64,000 bases of DNA, from assembly GCF_003340345.1 (NCBI RefSeq), contig NZ_PPTQ01000003.1, forward strand, positions 124,001 to 188,000, read 5' to 3'. The stretch is from Paraeggerthella hongkongensis (GTDB lineage Bacteria; Actinomycetota; Coriobacteriia; Coriobacteriales; Eggerthellaceae). Each line of letters begins with the position of its first letter. Position 1 is the first letter of the stretch. The position numbers were made by a program, and so were the translations under genes. Below are positions 27,021 through 35,530 of this stretch, piece by piece. Below the pieces are notes generated by a model, which saw only the letters and a list, made by a program, of their open reading frames with translations, was not told where the DNA came from and searched no databases.

Positions 27021-29375
27021 ATGACAATTCGAATAGCGCTTGCCGGAAACCCTAACTGCGGCAAGACCACGATGTTCAACGACCTGACCGGTGCAAGCCA
27101 ATACGTTGGCAACTGGCCGGGCGTGACCGTCGAAAAGAAAGAGGGCAAGTACACCCGCAACAAAGACATCGTCATCACGGACCTTCCGGGCGTGTACTCG
27201 TTGTCCCCGTACTCTCCTGAAGAGATCGTGACGCGCGACTACCTGCTGAAGGGCGGGCCGGACGCCGTCATCAACTTGGTTGACGCTACGAACCTCGAGC
27301 GCAACCTGTACCTGACCACGCAAATCCTCGATCTGGGCGTGCCGGTGGTCGTTGCGCTCAACATGATGGACCTGGTGAAGAAAAACGGCGACAAGATCGA
27401 CGTCCCCGGCTTGTCCGCACGGCTGGGCTGCCCGGTCATCGAGACTTCGGCGCTCAAGGGCCATGGCATGGAGCAGCTTTTGGACGCCGCCGTGAAAGCG
27501 GCGAAGGAAGGCGCGGCTCCGAAGCCTCGGCTGCCGTTCGATGCGGTCGTCGAAGACGCCGTTGTCAAGATCGAGGGCATTCTGGGCAGGCGCGTTTCTC
27601 CCGCTACGGCGCGCTGGTTCGCCATCAAGCTGTTCGAGGGCGAGGACATGACCGTTGCCAGCTTGGACCTTCCCGCAAAAGATCTCAGTGCCATCGATGC
27701 CTTGCGCAAAGAGGTCGAAGACGCGCTTGACGATGACGCCGAGAGCATTATCACAACCGAACGCTACGATGCCGTTACGCAGGTGGTTGCCGATACGGTG
27801 AAGCGCTCGAGCAAGGGCATGACCTCGACGCAGAAGATCGACCGCGTGGTGACCAACCGCTGGCTGGGCCTGCCCATCTTCGTGGTGATCATGGCGCTTG
27901 TGTACTATCTGGCCATTTCCGTGGGAACGGGCGTCGTTACCGACTGGGCGAACGACGGCATTTCCGGCGACGGATGGCTCTACACCGGCAACGAGCAGTA
28001 CGAAGAAGCCGTCGGCGCCTGGGAAGAGAGCGTGGCCGAGGCCGAGGAGGCCGGGGCCAGCGAAGAGGAAATCGCGTCCCTTAAAGAGGAGGAGCCCGAT
28101 CCCTCCGAGTTCGGCCTGTGGATTCCCGGTTTGGGCACGGTGCTGGGAGACGCCCTTGAATCGGCCGACGTCGCCCCGTGGCTCCAAAGCCTTATCATGG
28201 ACGGCATCGTCGCGGGCGTGGGAGCCGTTATCGGGTTCGTTCCGCAGATGATCATCTTGTTCTTGCTGCTCGCGTTCTTGGAGGGCTGCGGGTATTTGGC
28301 GCGCGTCGCCTTCATCATGGACCGCATCTTCCGCCGGTTCGGCCTGTCGGGCAAGAGCTTTATCCCCATGTTGGTGGCTTCCGGTTGCGGCGTGCCCGCC
28401 GTCATGGCCACGAAGACCATCGAGAACGAGCGGGATCGCCGCATGACCATCATGACGACCACCATGATTCCCTGCGGCGCGAAAATGCCCATCATCGCGC
28501 TGGTGTTCGGCGCCATTGCGGGCGGCAATACCGCGGAAACCTGGTGGGTCGCGCCGTTGTTCTACTTCTTGGGCGTCATCGCCATCATCATTTCCGGCAT
28601 CATGTTGAAAAAGACCCGCATGTTCGCGGGCGAGGTGTCCCCGTTCGTCATGGAACTGCCGTCCTATCACCTGCCTACGGTGAAGTCCATCTTGTTGGCT
28701 ACGTGGGAGCGCATTCGAAGCTACATCGTGAAGGCCGGTACCATCATCTTCCTGTCCACCATCGTCATCTGGTTCCTCATGAACTTCGGCGACACGGGCG
28801 CGGGCTTCGGCTTGCTTGATTCCGAGGCCGAAGGCTACATCCAGCAAAGCCTTATGGCTGGCTTGGGAAATGCGATCGGCTGGGTGTTCGCGCCGCTTGG
28901 CTTCGGCGACTGGCAGGCTACGGTCACGTCCGTCACCGGATTGGTGGCGAAGGAGAACGTCGTGGCCACCGTTGGCATCATCACCAGCTTGGGCGATGCG
29001 GGCGAGGCCGACCCCACCATGTGGGCCGCGTTCGCCGGCATGATGGCGGGTTCCGTTCCGGCGATCTTGGCCTTCTGCGCCTTCAACCTGCTGTGCGCGC
29101 CGTGCTTCGCTGCTATCGGCACTATCCGCCGCCAGATGGAAAGCGCGAAGTGGACATGGTTCGCCATCGGGTACATGACCGTGTTCGCATGGTGCGTGGG
29201 GCTTATGTTCTACCAGTTCGGCGGCTTGTTGTCCGGCGAGGTGGAGTTCAACGTGTGGACGGTTGTGGCCATCGTGATTCTGGGCGGCATGCTGTTCCAG
29301 ATGTTTCGCCCCATGCCGTCGTACAAAAAGAAAAACGCTGTCGAGGGCTTGAAGGCCGAAGGCGGCGCTGCGTAG
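27021..29375 (+). CDS. feoB: Ferrous iron transporter FeoB
   Basis: A 784-residue inner-membrane ferrous iron permease. The N-terminal G domain shows G1 GNPNCGKTT (residues 9-17), G3 DLPGVYSLSPYSPEE and G4 NMMD. A helical regulatory domain follows, then a membrane part with two Gate repeats. Between the first membrane helix and the first Gate repeat is an acidic insert (about residues 315-370, rich in E). RBS GGAAAGG before ATG 27021. Works with FeoA1, FeoA2 and the Cys-rich partner downstream. Confidence 0.97.
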   Translation: MTIRIALAGNPNCGKTTMFNDLTGASQYVGNWPGVTVEKKEGKYTRNKDIVITDLPGVYSLSPYSPEEIVTRDYLLKGGPDAVINLVDATNLERNLYLTTQILDLGVPVVVALNMMDLVKKNGDKIDVPGLSARLGCPVIETSALKGHGMEQLLDAAVKAAKEGAAPKPRLPFDAVVEDAVVKIEGILGRRVSPATARWFAIKLFEGEDMTVASLDLPAKDLSAIDALRKEVEDALDDDAESIITTERYDAVTQVVADTVKRSSKGMTSTQKIDRVVTNRWLGLPIFVVIMALVYYLAISVGTGVVTDWANDGISGDGWLYTGNEQYEEAVGAWEESVAEAEEAGASEEEIASLKEEEPDPSEFGLWIPGLGTVLGDALESADVAPWLQSLIMDGIVAGVGAVIGFVPQMIILFLLLAFLEGCGYLARVAFIMDRIFRRFGLSGKSFIPMLVASGCGVPAVMATKTIENERDRRMTIMTTTMIPCGAKMPIIALVFGAIAGGNTAETWWVAPLFYFLGVIAIIISGIMLKKTRMFAGEVSPFVMELPSYHLPTVKSILLATWERIRSYIVKAGTIIFLSTIVIWFLMNFGDTGAGFGLLDSEAEGYIQQSLMAGLGNAIGWVFAPLGFGDWQATVTSVTGLVAKENVVATVGIITSLGDAGEADPTMWAAFAGMMAGSVPAILAFCAFNLLCAPCFAAIGTIRRQMESAKWTWFAIGYMTVFAWCVGLMFYQFGGLLSGEVEFNVWTVVAIVILGGMLFQMFRPMPSYKKKNAVEGLKAEGGAA

Positions 29376-29483
29376 GCTCGTGAAGCTGGATCGCGAACGA
29401 GAATCTTGCTGAAGGGGTTGGGCGGCGCGCCAAGACGGGGCGCCGCCCGCCCGCATTTGCAGCATATTGGAAAGGAGCTGGAC

Positions 29484-29711
29484 ATGTTCGGTTTGGAATT
29501 CACCCCCGCTACGGTGATCGTGGGACTGCTGGTTGCGGCGTTGGCGTTTCTGGCCGTGCGCCGCATGTGGCGCAACGGCATGTGCGATTGCCACAAGGGC
29601 GACGACGCCCACGGAGGATCGTGCTCGGGAGGTTGCGGAGGCTGCGCCGGCTGCGGAGCCGTCGACCAGATGATGGCCGATATGAAGAAGGCGGCGGACG
29701 CCCGTCGCTGA
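29484..29711 (+). CDS. FeoB-associated Cys-rich membrane protein
   Basis: A 75-residue protein: one membrane helix (residues 8-27), then a basic turn and a cysteine cluster, CDCHKGDD and a Gly/Cys-rich run (CSGGCGGCAGC) with eight cysteines in all. Small Cys-rich membrane proteins of this type regularly follow feoB and may pass on or protect iron. RBS AAAGGAG precedes ATG 29484; the gene lies 108 bases after feoB. Confidence 0.85.
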   Translation: MFGLEFTPATVIVGLLVAALAFLAVRRMWRNGMCDCHKGDDAHGGSCSGGCGGCAGCGAVDQMMADMKKAADARR

Positions 29712-29761
29712 GCGAGCATCGAAGGGGATTGCCCCGGGTTCGCGATATATGGAGGAATTGT

Positions 29762-29794
29762 ATGCCAAAGCAAACTTTCCTCGAAGGTAGTTGA
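29762..29794 (+). CDS. Possible ten-residue leader ORF
   Basis: ATG to TGA encodes MPKQTFLEGS. GGAGG at 29751-29755 sits six bases before the ATG, a better site than many genes here have. The stop overlaps the -35 hexamer of the next promoter. It could be a real microprotein, a remnant, or a chance ORF. Confidence 0.3.
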   Translation: MPKQTFLEGS

Positions 29795-29820
29795 CGTGCA
29801 GATCAAAGTTAACCTATACT
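29791..29820 (+). promoter_or_regulatory. Promoter of the DtxR-family regulator gene
   Basis: TTGACG (29791-29796), an 18-base spacer and TATACT (29815-29820) form the best sigma-70-type promoter in the window. Iron box 3 overlaps the -10, so repressor binding would block it. Transcription would start near 29828, giving a leader of about 220 bases. Confidence 0.65.
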
Positions 29821-29823
29821 AAC
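29808..29823. promoter_or_regulatory. Putative iron-regulator box 3 (dtxR-like gene)
   Basis: GTTAACCTATACTAAC, form GTTA-N8-TAAC, lies over the -10 of the promoter before the DtxR-family gene. This suggests autoregulation through the same operator used at feoA1 and feoB. Confidence 0.6.
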
Positions 29824-29882
29824 AAATGTCAACAGGGACGCGAAAGCAAACCTGAAGGACACCTCCTCTTTTTGCTGACCCG

Positions 29883-29958
29883 GTGGTGGAGACTCCCTCG
29901 TCTGGTCGTCCACCACACAGCAGCCGGCGAGGGATCTTCCCCCTCTTCCCTCGCCGGC
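29883..29958 (+). ncRNA. Structured 5' leader of the DtxR-family gene
   Basis: Two hairpins follow each other in the leader: an 8-bp stem (GTGGTGGA with TCCACCAC, 29883-29890 and 29909-29916) and a perfect 12-bp stem (arms 29923-29934 and 29947-29958, loop 12). No T-run follows, so it is not an ordinary terminator. I recognise no known riboswitch class. The stretch 29712-30049 holds no other clear gene. Confidence 0.4.
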
Positions 29959-30049
29959 ACTCTCCTCGTACTGCTTCCATTCTGTTCGGGCTTCCCCTGC
30001 TCTTGCGATGCCGTGTGGTACCATAGCACGGTGATCGAAGGAGGATTCA

Positions 30050-30430
30050 GTGGAAAAGATGTCCATGTCGCACGAAGACTACCTTGAGGCGATCGTCATG
30101 CTGGGGGGTACGACGGAAGCGTCCGTGAGGTCGGTTGATATTGCGACGAAGCTTGGCGTTTCCAAGGCTTCGGTGAATAAAGCCGTTTCGCTGCTCAAGG
30201 AAAAGGGCCTGGCCGAGCAGCCTTACTACGGGGATATCACGTTGACCGACGAGGGGTACGAATACGGCGTGTCGGTGCTCGATCGGCATCACATGCTGTT
30301 TACGTTCTTGACCAAGGCTCTCGGAGTGCCGGACGAGCAAGCCGAGAAGGAGGCGTGCCTCATGGAGCATGCTATCAGCGACGATTCGTACAAAAAATGG
30401 AGTTCTTATATTAAGAAACTCGATTTGTAA
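30050..30430 (+). CDS. DtxR/MntR-family metal-dependent regulator, short form
   Basis: A 126-residue regulator: winged helix (MSHEDYLEAIVMLG, then RSVDIATKLGVSKASVNKAVSLL) and a metal-binding dimerisation region (DRHHMLFTFLTKALGVP, EACLMEHAISDD with the E, C/H and H ligands typical of the family). It has no SH3/FeoA domain, like MntR or a short IdeR. GTG start with AAGGAGG at 30038-30044. It lies beside feo genes and is the likely reader of the three GTTA-N8-TAAC boxes. Confidence 0.9.
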   Translation: MEKMSMSHEDYLEAIVMLGGTTEASVRSVDIATKLGVSKASVNKAVSLLKEKGLAEQPYYGDITLTDEGYEYGVSVLDRHHMLFTFLTKALGVPDEQAEKEACLMEHAISDDSYKKWSSYIKKLDL

Positions 30431-30438
30431 GGGTGTTC

Positions 30439-30464
30439 GGGCCGCGTTCGCGCGGCCCTTTTTT
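30439..30464 (+). terminator. Intrinsic terminator after the DtxR-family gene
   Basis: GGGCCGCG-TTCG-CGCGGCCC forms a perfect 8-bp stem with a stable tetraloop and is followed by six T, nine bases after the stop codon. Confidence 0.95.
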
Positions 30465-30619
30465 CGCGGCTATCAAGGCGTTCAACAAATTGGAGACAGG
30501 CCGTTTCGAGCCGTTGCCTTCGGTGGCAGCTCGGGTTGCGGTGTGGTATCCTTGCAGCAGCTCTCGCATTAAACAAACCATTCAACGAAACACGATGCAA
30601 AAGGGGCGCAATCCAGGTG

Positions 30620-31654
30620 TCAAGGCAGGCGAATATTCTCTCGTTCGACGAGGCAAAACGCGACGTGGGCGCATACCGCTCATCGAGGGTCGTGCCATCG
30701 ATGCCCCCTCGGTTCTCCGATGATCTTTCCACCTTCGAATCGCCGTTTCGGCAGGCTTCCGCCCGCGGCTCTTCGTCGCGCGCTTCGGCGTCGACGGTGC
30801 GGGCCGTTGCGTCTTCGCGTTTCGAGCAGCCCCGAGCTTCCGCGCGCAGCGGAAGGGATGCCGTGCGCGTCGAGCCGTCTCGCCCGGCATCGGTCGGCCG
30901 TCATGCCCGCTTGTCCGACGATCCGTTCGGCGCTTCGAGCCGTTCGGCAGCGGCGGATCGTCCGGTTTCGCGCCGCGGCGACGAAGCGGATCGAGACGAT
31001 GGCGATCGCGCCGAGAACCGCGGCGGAGAACGCGTGTCCCGGATGGCCGCTTTCAAGAAGAAGCGCGCCAAGGACAAGGCGGGTCGGGCGTTCGCCAAGC
31101 AGTTCGGGGACGCGCGTCAGGGGGCGGACGGGGAAGCATCGGGCTCTCGCGCTGCCGTGTACAAAGGCGAGATGGGCGCGAAGCATCGGCAGGCTGCGCG
31201 CATGCAGAACGAGTCGAGCCCTCGTGCGTCCAAGAAGCGCGGCTTCTCGTTCGGTTCCGTTGCGGCGTTGAAATCGTCTCCGAAGTTCATAGCCACGGCC
31301 GCGGTTGCCGCGTGCTTGGCTCTTTCGTGCGTGTTCCTGTATCCGGCCGCCCAGCAGTACTATCACGCGGTTCGTGAAAACGATCGCTTGCAGGCGGAGT
31401 ATGCTGCCCTCGAAGAGCGCAACGAGGCCCTGCAAAGCGACGTGTCGTCCCTTCAGACCGATTCGGGCGTGGAGGCGCGCGCTCATGAGCAGTTCGGATG
31501 GGTGAAAGACGGCGAAGAAACGGCTACCGTGCGCGGCCTTGAAATCGAGAAAGAGGACGCCAGCACGTTTCGCGCCAACATAACCCCCGGCAGCATCGAG
31601 GCTCCCGATACCTGGTACTCGCCGTTTTTCGATGCGCTGTTCGGTGTCGAGTAG
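30620..31654 (+). CDS. FtsB/DivIC-family septum formation protein with long disordered N-terminus
   Basis: A 344-residue protein. Residues 1-230 are low-complexity, rich in Arg, Ser, Ala and Asp, and probably cytoplasmic and disordered. One membrane helix (about 235-257, FIATAAVAACLALSCVFLYP) is followed by a coiled coil (RENDRLQAEYAALEERNEAL) and a short exported tail, the FtsB/DivIC plan. GTG 30620 is the chosen start; a TATCCT near 30544 may be its -10. The ppx gene follows after 10 bases. Confidence 0.8.
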   Translation, partial: SRQANILSFDEAKRDVGAYRSSRVVPSMPPRFSDDLSTFESPFRQASARGSSSRASASTVRAVASSRFEQPRASARSGRDAVRVEPSRPASVGRHARLSDDPFGASSRSAAADRPVSRRGDEADRDDGDRAENRGGERVSRMAAFKKKRAKDKAGRAFAKQFGDARQGADGEASGSRAAVYKGEMGAKHRQAARMQNESSPRASKKRGFSFGSVAALKSSPKFIATAAVAACLALSCVFLYPAAQQYYHAVRENDRLQAEYAALEERNEALQSDVSSLQTDSGVEARAHEQFGWVKDGEETATVRGLEIEKEDASTFRANITPGSIEAPDTWYSPFFDALFGVE

Positions 31655-31664
31655 GAGGCCTTTC

Positions 31665-32639
31665 GTGGAAAAAGACGTCGACGGCTCGCGCGTGCTGCAT
31701 GCTGGCCGATACGCGGCAATCGATATCGGAACCGTGACGTGCCGCATGTTGGTTGCGGACGTGGACGAGCGAGGACGGCTGCACGAGCTGGATCGCGAAT
31801 ACCAGATCACGAACCTTGGCGAAGGGGTGGATGCTACGGGCGTGCTGAAGCCTGAGGCCATGGAGCGCGTGGCGTCTGCCGTGAAGGGTTATCGCGAGGT
31901 GCTGGATTCCTTCGTCTCGCCCGATCATCCGCAGGTGCACGTGACCGCTATGGCTACGTCGGCTGCGCGCGACGCGCGCAACGGCGCGGAATTCGCAGGC
32001 ATGCTGTCTGCGCTGGGCGTTTCCCTGTCGGTTATTCCGGGGCAGAAGGAAGCGTCGCTCTCGTTCAAAGGGGCTTCGTGCGATTTTCCCGGCGAGCAGC
32101 TTGTGGTCGTCGACATCGGCGGGGGCTCTACCGAGGTCGTAGCAGGTCCTTCCGGCGGCGATCCCGTGAAATCCCATTCGTTCAACATCGGGTGTCGTCG
32201 CGTGACGGAAAAGTTCCTGGCCTCCGATCCTCCAAGCTGCGCCGAGCTGCAGGCCGCTCGTGCGTGGATTTCTTCGGGCATGTCCTTGTTTTTCGAGGAG
32301 TTGAGGGCGTCGGGCTTTCGCGCTGATCGGCTGGTCGCGGTGGCGGGAACGGCTACAACGGTGGTTTCCATCCGCGAGCGCATGAGCGTTTACGACACCG
32401 CTCGCGTCCACAAGGCGCTGGTCGACCGTCCTGCGCTCGATCAGGTGTACGACCAGCTTCGCAGCGTTGCGCTTGCCGATCGCGAGCAGATCGTGGGGCT
32501 GGATCCTGGACGCGCTCCCGTGATCGTGGCGGGGATGATCATCCTGCAAAGCGTGCTTGATTCGGCGGGCATGGATTCTTTCACGGTAAGCGAGTCGGAT
32601 ATCTTGCACGGCATTATTCTGGATGCGGCAACGCGCTAG
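31665..32639 (+). CDS. ppx: Ppx/GppA-family exopolyphosphatase
   Basis: A 324-residue sugar-kinase-fold phosphatase acting on polyphosphate or pppGpp. Seen: phosphate-1 loop AAIDIGTVTCRMLVADV, TSAARDARNG, phosphate-2 loop VVVDIGGGSTEVV, and the VAGTATTVVSI segment. Length fits the short (two-domain) class. GTG start with TAGGAGG at 31652-31658. Confidence 0.93.
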   Translation: MEKDVDGSRVLHAGRYAAIDIGTVTCRMLVADVDERGRLHELDREYQITNLGEGVDATGVLKPEAMERVASAVKGYREVLDSFVSPDHPQVHVTAMATSAARDARNGAEFAGMLSALGVSLSVIPGQKEASLSFKGASCDFPGEQLVVVDIGGGSTEVVAGPSGGDPVKSHSFNIGCRRVTEKFLASDPPSCAELQAARAWISSGMSLFFEELRASGFRADRLVAVAGTATTVVSIRERMSVYDTARVHKALVDRPALDQVYDQLRSVALADREQIVGLDPGRAPVIVAGMIILQSVLDSAGMDSFTVSESDILHGIILDAATR

Positions 32640-32732
32640 TTCATCCGGTCATACGGCTCAAAATTTGCTACCATATATCGCGTCGAAAAAAGCCTTGCGC
32701 GTTTGGGGTTGATCGACGATGCGCGGCAACGG

Positions 32733-32817
32733 GGGAGCGTGGCGGAATTGGCATACGCAGCGGACTTAAAATCCGCCGGCTTCGGTCTTGTGGGTTCGAG
32801 TCCCACCGCTCCTACCA
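32733..32817 (+). tRNA. tRNA-Leu(UAA)
   Basis: A cloverleaf of 85 bases with encoded CCA. The acceptor arm is GGGAGCG with CGCTCCT, the anticodon loop CTTAAAA in stem GCGGA/TCCGC puts UAA at 32767-32769, a long variable arm follows, and the T arm is TGGG-TTCGAGT-CCCA. Confidence 0.95.
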
Positions 32818-33018
32818 TACTATGCGCGCGTGCGGCAGCTGCGTGAGGGCTGCGGCCGTTCGGTCGTTCCGCGTTCCTCGTGCATGGTGCTGCCCCGTTC
32901 AGCGAGGTTTCGCGCTTTCGATTATGTTCCATTTCGCATAATCTTTGGCGGATATGCGGAGAAAGCGAAAAAATGAACCGCTGGGGAACCGTCGAGAAAC
33001 CATATTCAATTCTTGTGA

Positions 33019-33024
33019 TACCAT
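33019..33024 (+). promoter_or_regulatory. -10 element of the polyprenyl synthase gene
   Basis: TACCAT, preceded by TGA, stands 40 bases before the chosen start ATG 33065. It overlaps an upstream in-frame ATG at 33023, which argues against that codon being the start. The region 32818-33018 shows nothing else. Confidence 0.5.
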
Positions 33025-33064
33025 GAGGTTTCCGGAATTTGTCAAAGCTTACAGAGAAAGCGCT

Positions 33065-34114
33065 ATGGACAACATCAACGAGATCATCGCCGCAGTGGAA
33101 GAGCCCCCCGAGTCGTTCGAAGAGTATTTGACGGTGTACGCCGACCGCGTCGGCGGCTTAGTCAATGCGTATATTCCGAAGGGCTCGCATGCCGATATGG
33201 ATCGCTACCTGTACGATCCTCTTATCGAGTACAGCAAAAACGGGGGAAAGCGCCACCGTCCGCTCATTTGCTTCGCCGCATGTCGCGCCGTTGGCGGGGA
33301 CATGTCGCGCGCTACGAGCGCTGCGGCCGCCATCGAGCATTTCCATACAGCTGCGCTTATTCACGACGACATCGCCGACGAGGCCGAGCTTCGTCGTGGT
33401 GAGCCGTGCATGCATCTGACGGAAGGGTACGGCCTTGCCATTAATGCCGGTGACCTGGCTCTTTCCCTGGTGAACGGGACCGTGATCTCCGACCCGAACC
33501 TGGATGACTCCATGAAGGTTCGCGTGATCTCCGAGCTTATCGAGATGACGCGTCGAACCATCGAGGGCCAGGCGCTTGACATTGGCTGGGCGCGCGACGG
33601 TCGCTACGACATCACGCCCGAGGACTACTTGGTCATGGCCACGCACAAGACCGCGCATTACTCGGGTGCGGTGCCCCTGGCAATCGGCGCCATCATCGGC
33701 GGCGGTACCGAGGTTGAAATCGAGGCCCTGCGCAATTACGGTTTGGACACGGGTCTTGCATTCCAGATCCAGGACGACCTTTTGAACCTTGTGGGGTCCG
33801 AGGAAAGCACGAAGAAGGACTTCCGCAACGATATTACCGAGGGCAAACGCACGCTCGTGGTGGTTCACGCGTTGCAGAATTCCCCGAAGCGTGATCGCTT
33901 GATCGAGATTCTTTCGTCGAAGGAGAAAGATCCGGAGGTGTTGGCCGAGGCTGTGGCCATCATGGAGGAGTCCGGCAGCATAGATTATGCGCGCAACTAC
34001 GCCGAAAACCTGACCGACATCGCCAAGAATCGCCTGATCGATTTAGTGAGGCCGTCGACGGCGCTCGACTTGCTGGTCGGTATGGCGGACTGGTTCGTCA
34101 ACCGCCTGAAATAA
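33065..34114 (+). CDS. Polyprenyl (geranylgeranyl-type) diphosphate synthase
   Basis: A 349-residue trans-prenyltransferase chain-lengthening enzyme. The first aspartate-rich motif HDDIADEAELRRG and the second region FQIQDDLLNLVG (with N where a third D is usual) are visible, as are GGKRHRP and the THKTAHYSG lysine segment. It supplies prenyl chains for menaquinone or lipid carriers. Start set by the -10 position at 33019 and the GAGAAAG before ATG. Confidence 0.9.
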   Translation: MDNINEIIAAVEEPPESFEEYLTVYADRVGGLVNAYIPKGSHADMDRYLYDPLIEYSKNGGKRHRPLICFAACRAVGGDMSRATSAAAAIEHFHTAALIHDDIADEAELRRGEPCMHLTEGYGLAINAGDLALSLVNGTVISDPNLDDSMKVRVISELIEMTRRTIEGQALDIGWARDGRYDITPEDYLVMATHKTAHYSGAVPLAIGAIIGGGTEVEIEALRNYGLDTGLAFQIQDDLLNLVGSEESTKKDFRNDITEGKRTLVVVHALQNSPKRDRLIEILSSKEKDPEVLAEAVAIMEESGSIDYARNYAENLTDIAKNRLIDLVRPSTALDLLVGMADWFVNRLK

Positions 34115-34166
34115 AGCAAGGAAACGGAACGGGGCCGGTGCCTCGCTTCGATAGATGAAGCAAGCG

Positions 34167-34191
34167 GGGCGGCCATACGGCCGCCCTTTTT
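34167..34191 (+). terminator. Intrinsic terminator after the prenyl synthase gene
   Basis: GGGCGGCC-ATAC-GGCCGCCC, a perfect 8-bp stem, followed by five T. Confidence 0.95.
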
Positions 34192-34329
34192 GGATGGATT
34201 GAGGCGAATCTGCTAGCTGCGTAAGCGACCGGCGAAGCGAAGGGCCGGCCTTCTTCGCCCTGCAGGGCTCTTGCTCTGTTCCTCTTGTGGAACCTCGCTT
34301 GGATCCGAGGCTGGCTCAGCGGGGTACGC

Positions 34330-34335
34330 TACCAT
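34330..34335 (+). promoter_or_regulatory. -10 element of the peptidoglycan-binding gene (leaderless)
   Basis: TACCAT lies seven bases before ATG 34343, so transcription would start at the initiation codon. No ribosome site is seen. Confidence 0.55.
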
Positions 34336-34342
34336 GGCAGGC

Positions 34343-35236
34343 ATGGATACCATTAAGCGACATGACACCGGTCCGGCCGTCGAAGACGTGCAGCAGCGTT
34401 TGGCGACGATCGGCTTGCTGGCTCCTGCGGGCGTTGACGGAACGTTCGGCGAGGCGACCGCCGCCGCCGTTCGCGCGTTCTGCGGGCAGCGAAACATTCC
34501 CGTGACCGACGAGGTCGATGATCGCGTGTGGGCGGCTTTGGTTGACGCCTCGTTCACGCTGGGCGATCGTACGCTGTATCTGCGCATGCCTCATTTTCAC
34601 GGGCATGACGTTTTGGAGCTTCAGCGGGCGCTGGGTGCGCTCGGGTTCGCCTGCGGCGCGACCGACGGGATTTTCGGCGCGTTCACGGAGCTGGCCCTTC
34701 GCAAGTTCCAGCTGAACATGGGGTTGCCTTCCGATGGAATCGCCGGGGCGTACACGTACGCCGCCATTCGCAACCTCCATCACTCGTGGGAGGGCAAGGA
34801 AGCGGTTCACGGCTCCAATCATCTGGGCTTCGCGCGCGCTGCCGACGTGCTGGAGCACAACGCGCTTTGCCTGTTCGGAACGCAGGAGTTCACGCGCAGC
34901 GTGGCTTCGCGCATGTCGAACTTGGCGTTGGCGACCAATCCTGCGTCCAAGATCATGAGCGCTGATTCGCTGCTGGTTGCCCCTGATGGCAACATGCTGC
35001 TCGTTCATATTGTTTTGCCTGATGAGGCTACCGAGAACGTTCCTCGCGTGAGCTTTGACGACGAAGGCACTTTGTCGCTTCGTTTGGAGACGGCTATCGG
35101 GGTTGCCGACTCGTCCGCTCCTTCGCGCATCGCCATTGAGCTGCCCGGCACCATGTGGGAGGATGCCGGCGTTGGCCGTTCCGCCCAGCATTTCGCCATC
35201 GCCTTGCTTGACGCGCTGTGCACGGCGCTTTCGTAA
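34343..35236 (+). CDS. Protein with two peptidoglycan-binding (PGB_1) domains
   Basis: A 297-residue protein. Two PG_binding_1 repeats occupy residues about 5-65 (GPAVEDVQQRLATIGL, VDGTFGEATAAAVRAF) and 82-145 (HDVLELQRALGALGF, TDGIFGAFTELALRKFQ). The remaining 145 residues are a globular region without a motif I know. There is no signal peptide, which is odd for a wall binder; some spore-like or amidase regulators share this plan. The start is taken from the leaderless promoter. Confidence 0.85.
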   Translation: MDTIKRHDTGPAVEDVQQRLATIGLLAPAGVDGTFGEATAAAVRAFCGQRNIPVTDEVDDRVWAALVDASFTLGDRTLYLRMPHFHGHDVLELQRALGALGFACGATDGIFGAFTELALRKFQLNMGLPSDGIAGAYTYAAIRNLHHSWEGKEAVHGSNHLGFARAADVLEHNALCLFGTQEFTRSVASRMSNLALATNPASKIMSADSLLVAPDGNMLLVHIVLPDEATENVPRVSFDDEGTLSLRLETAIGVADSSAPSRIAIELPGTMWEDAGVGRSAQHFAIALLDALCTALS

Positions 35237-35280
35237 ACGCGATTGCTTCCTGGGCTTTCCTTGCTTTCGAAAAGCTCTCA

Positions 35281-35304
35281 AAGACCCTCGGCGGAGGGTC
35301 TTTT
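35281..35304 (+). terminator. Intrinsic terminator after the PGB_1 protein gene
   Basis: AAGACCCTC-GGCG-GAGGGTCTT, a perfect 9-bp stem, followed by TT and a GCTT. Confidence 0.85.
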
Positions 35305-35530
35305 GCTTGCGTGCGGAGTATGGAGCGCCCGCTCCGTCTGCTTCTTTCAGGCTACACCATCCGATGTATTTGGGTTTCGATTCGTTGACGGTGCTCCTTT
35401 GCGGTGCGCGCGCCCTTTATACTGGGGACAGGCGGTATTGACGTGCCGCGCGTTTCGTCCATGCGAGACGCCTGAGAAAGCCGCATCGCATGGACGAAAA
35501 CGAAGTATACCGATGGAAAGCAGGTTCATT

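Noticed and set aside
26988-29768. Minus-strand open frame of 926 codons opposite feoB
   Set aside because: It is the mirror of feoB codon use in GC-rich DNA: His/Arg/Gln-rich, no domains, no ribosome site.
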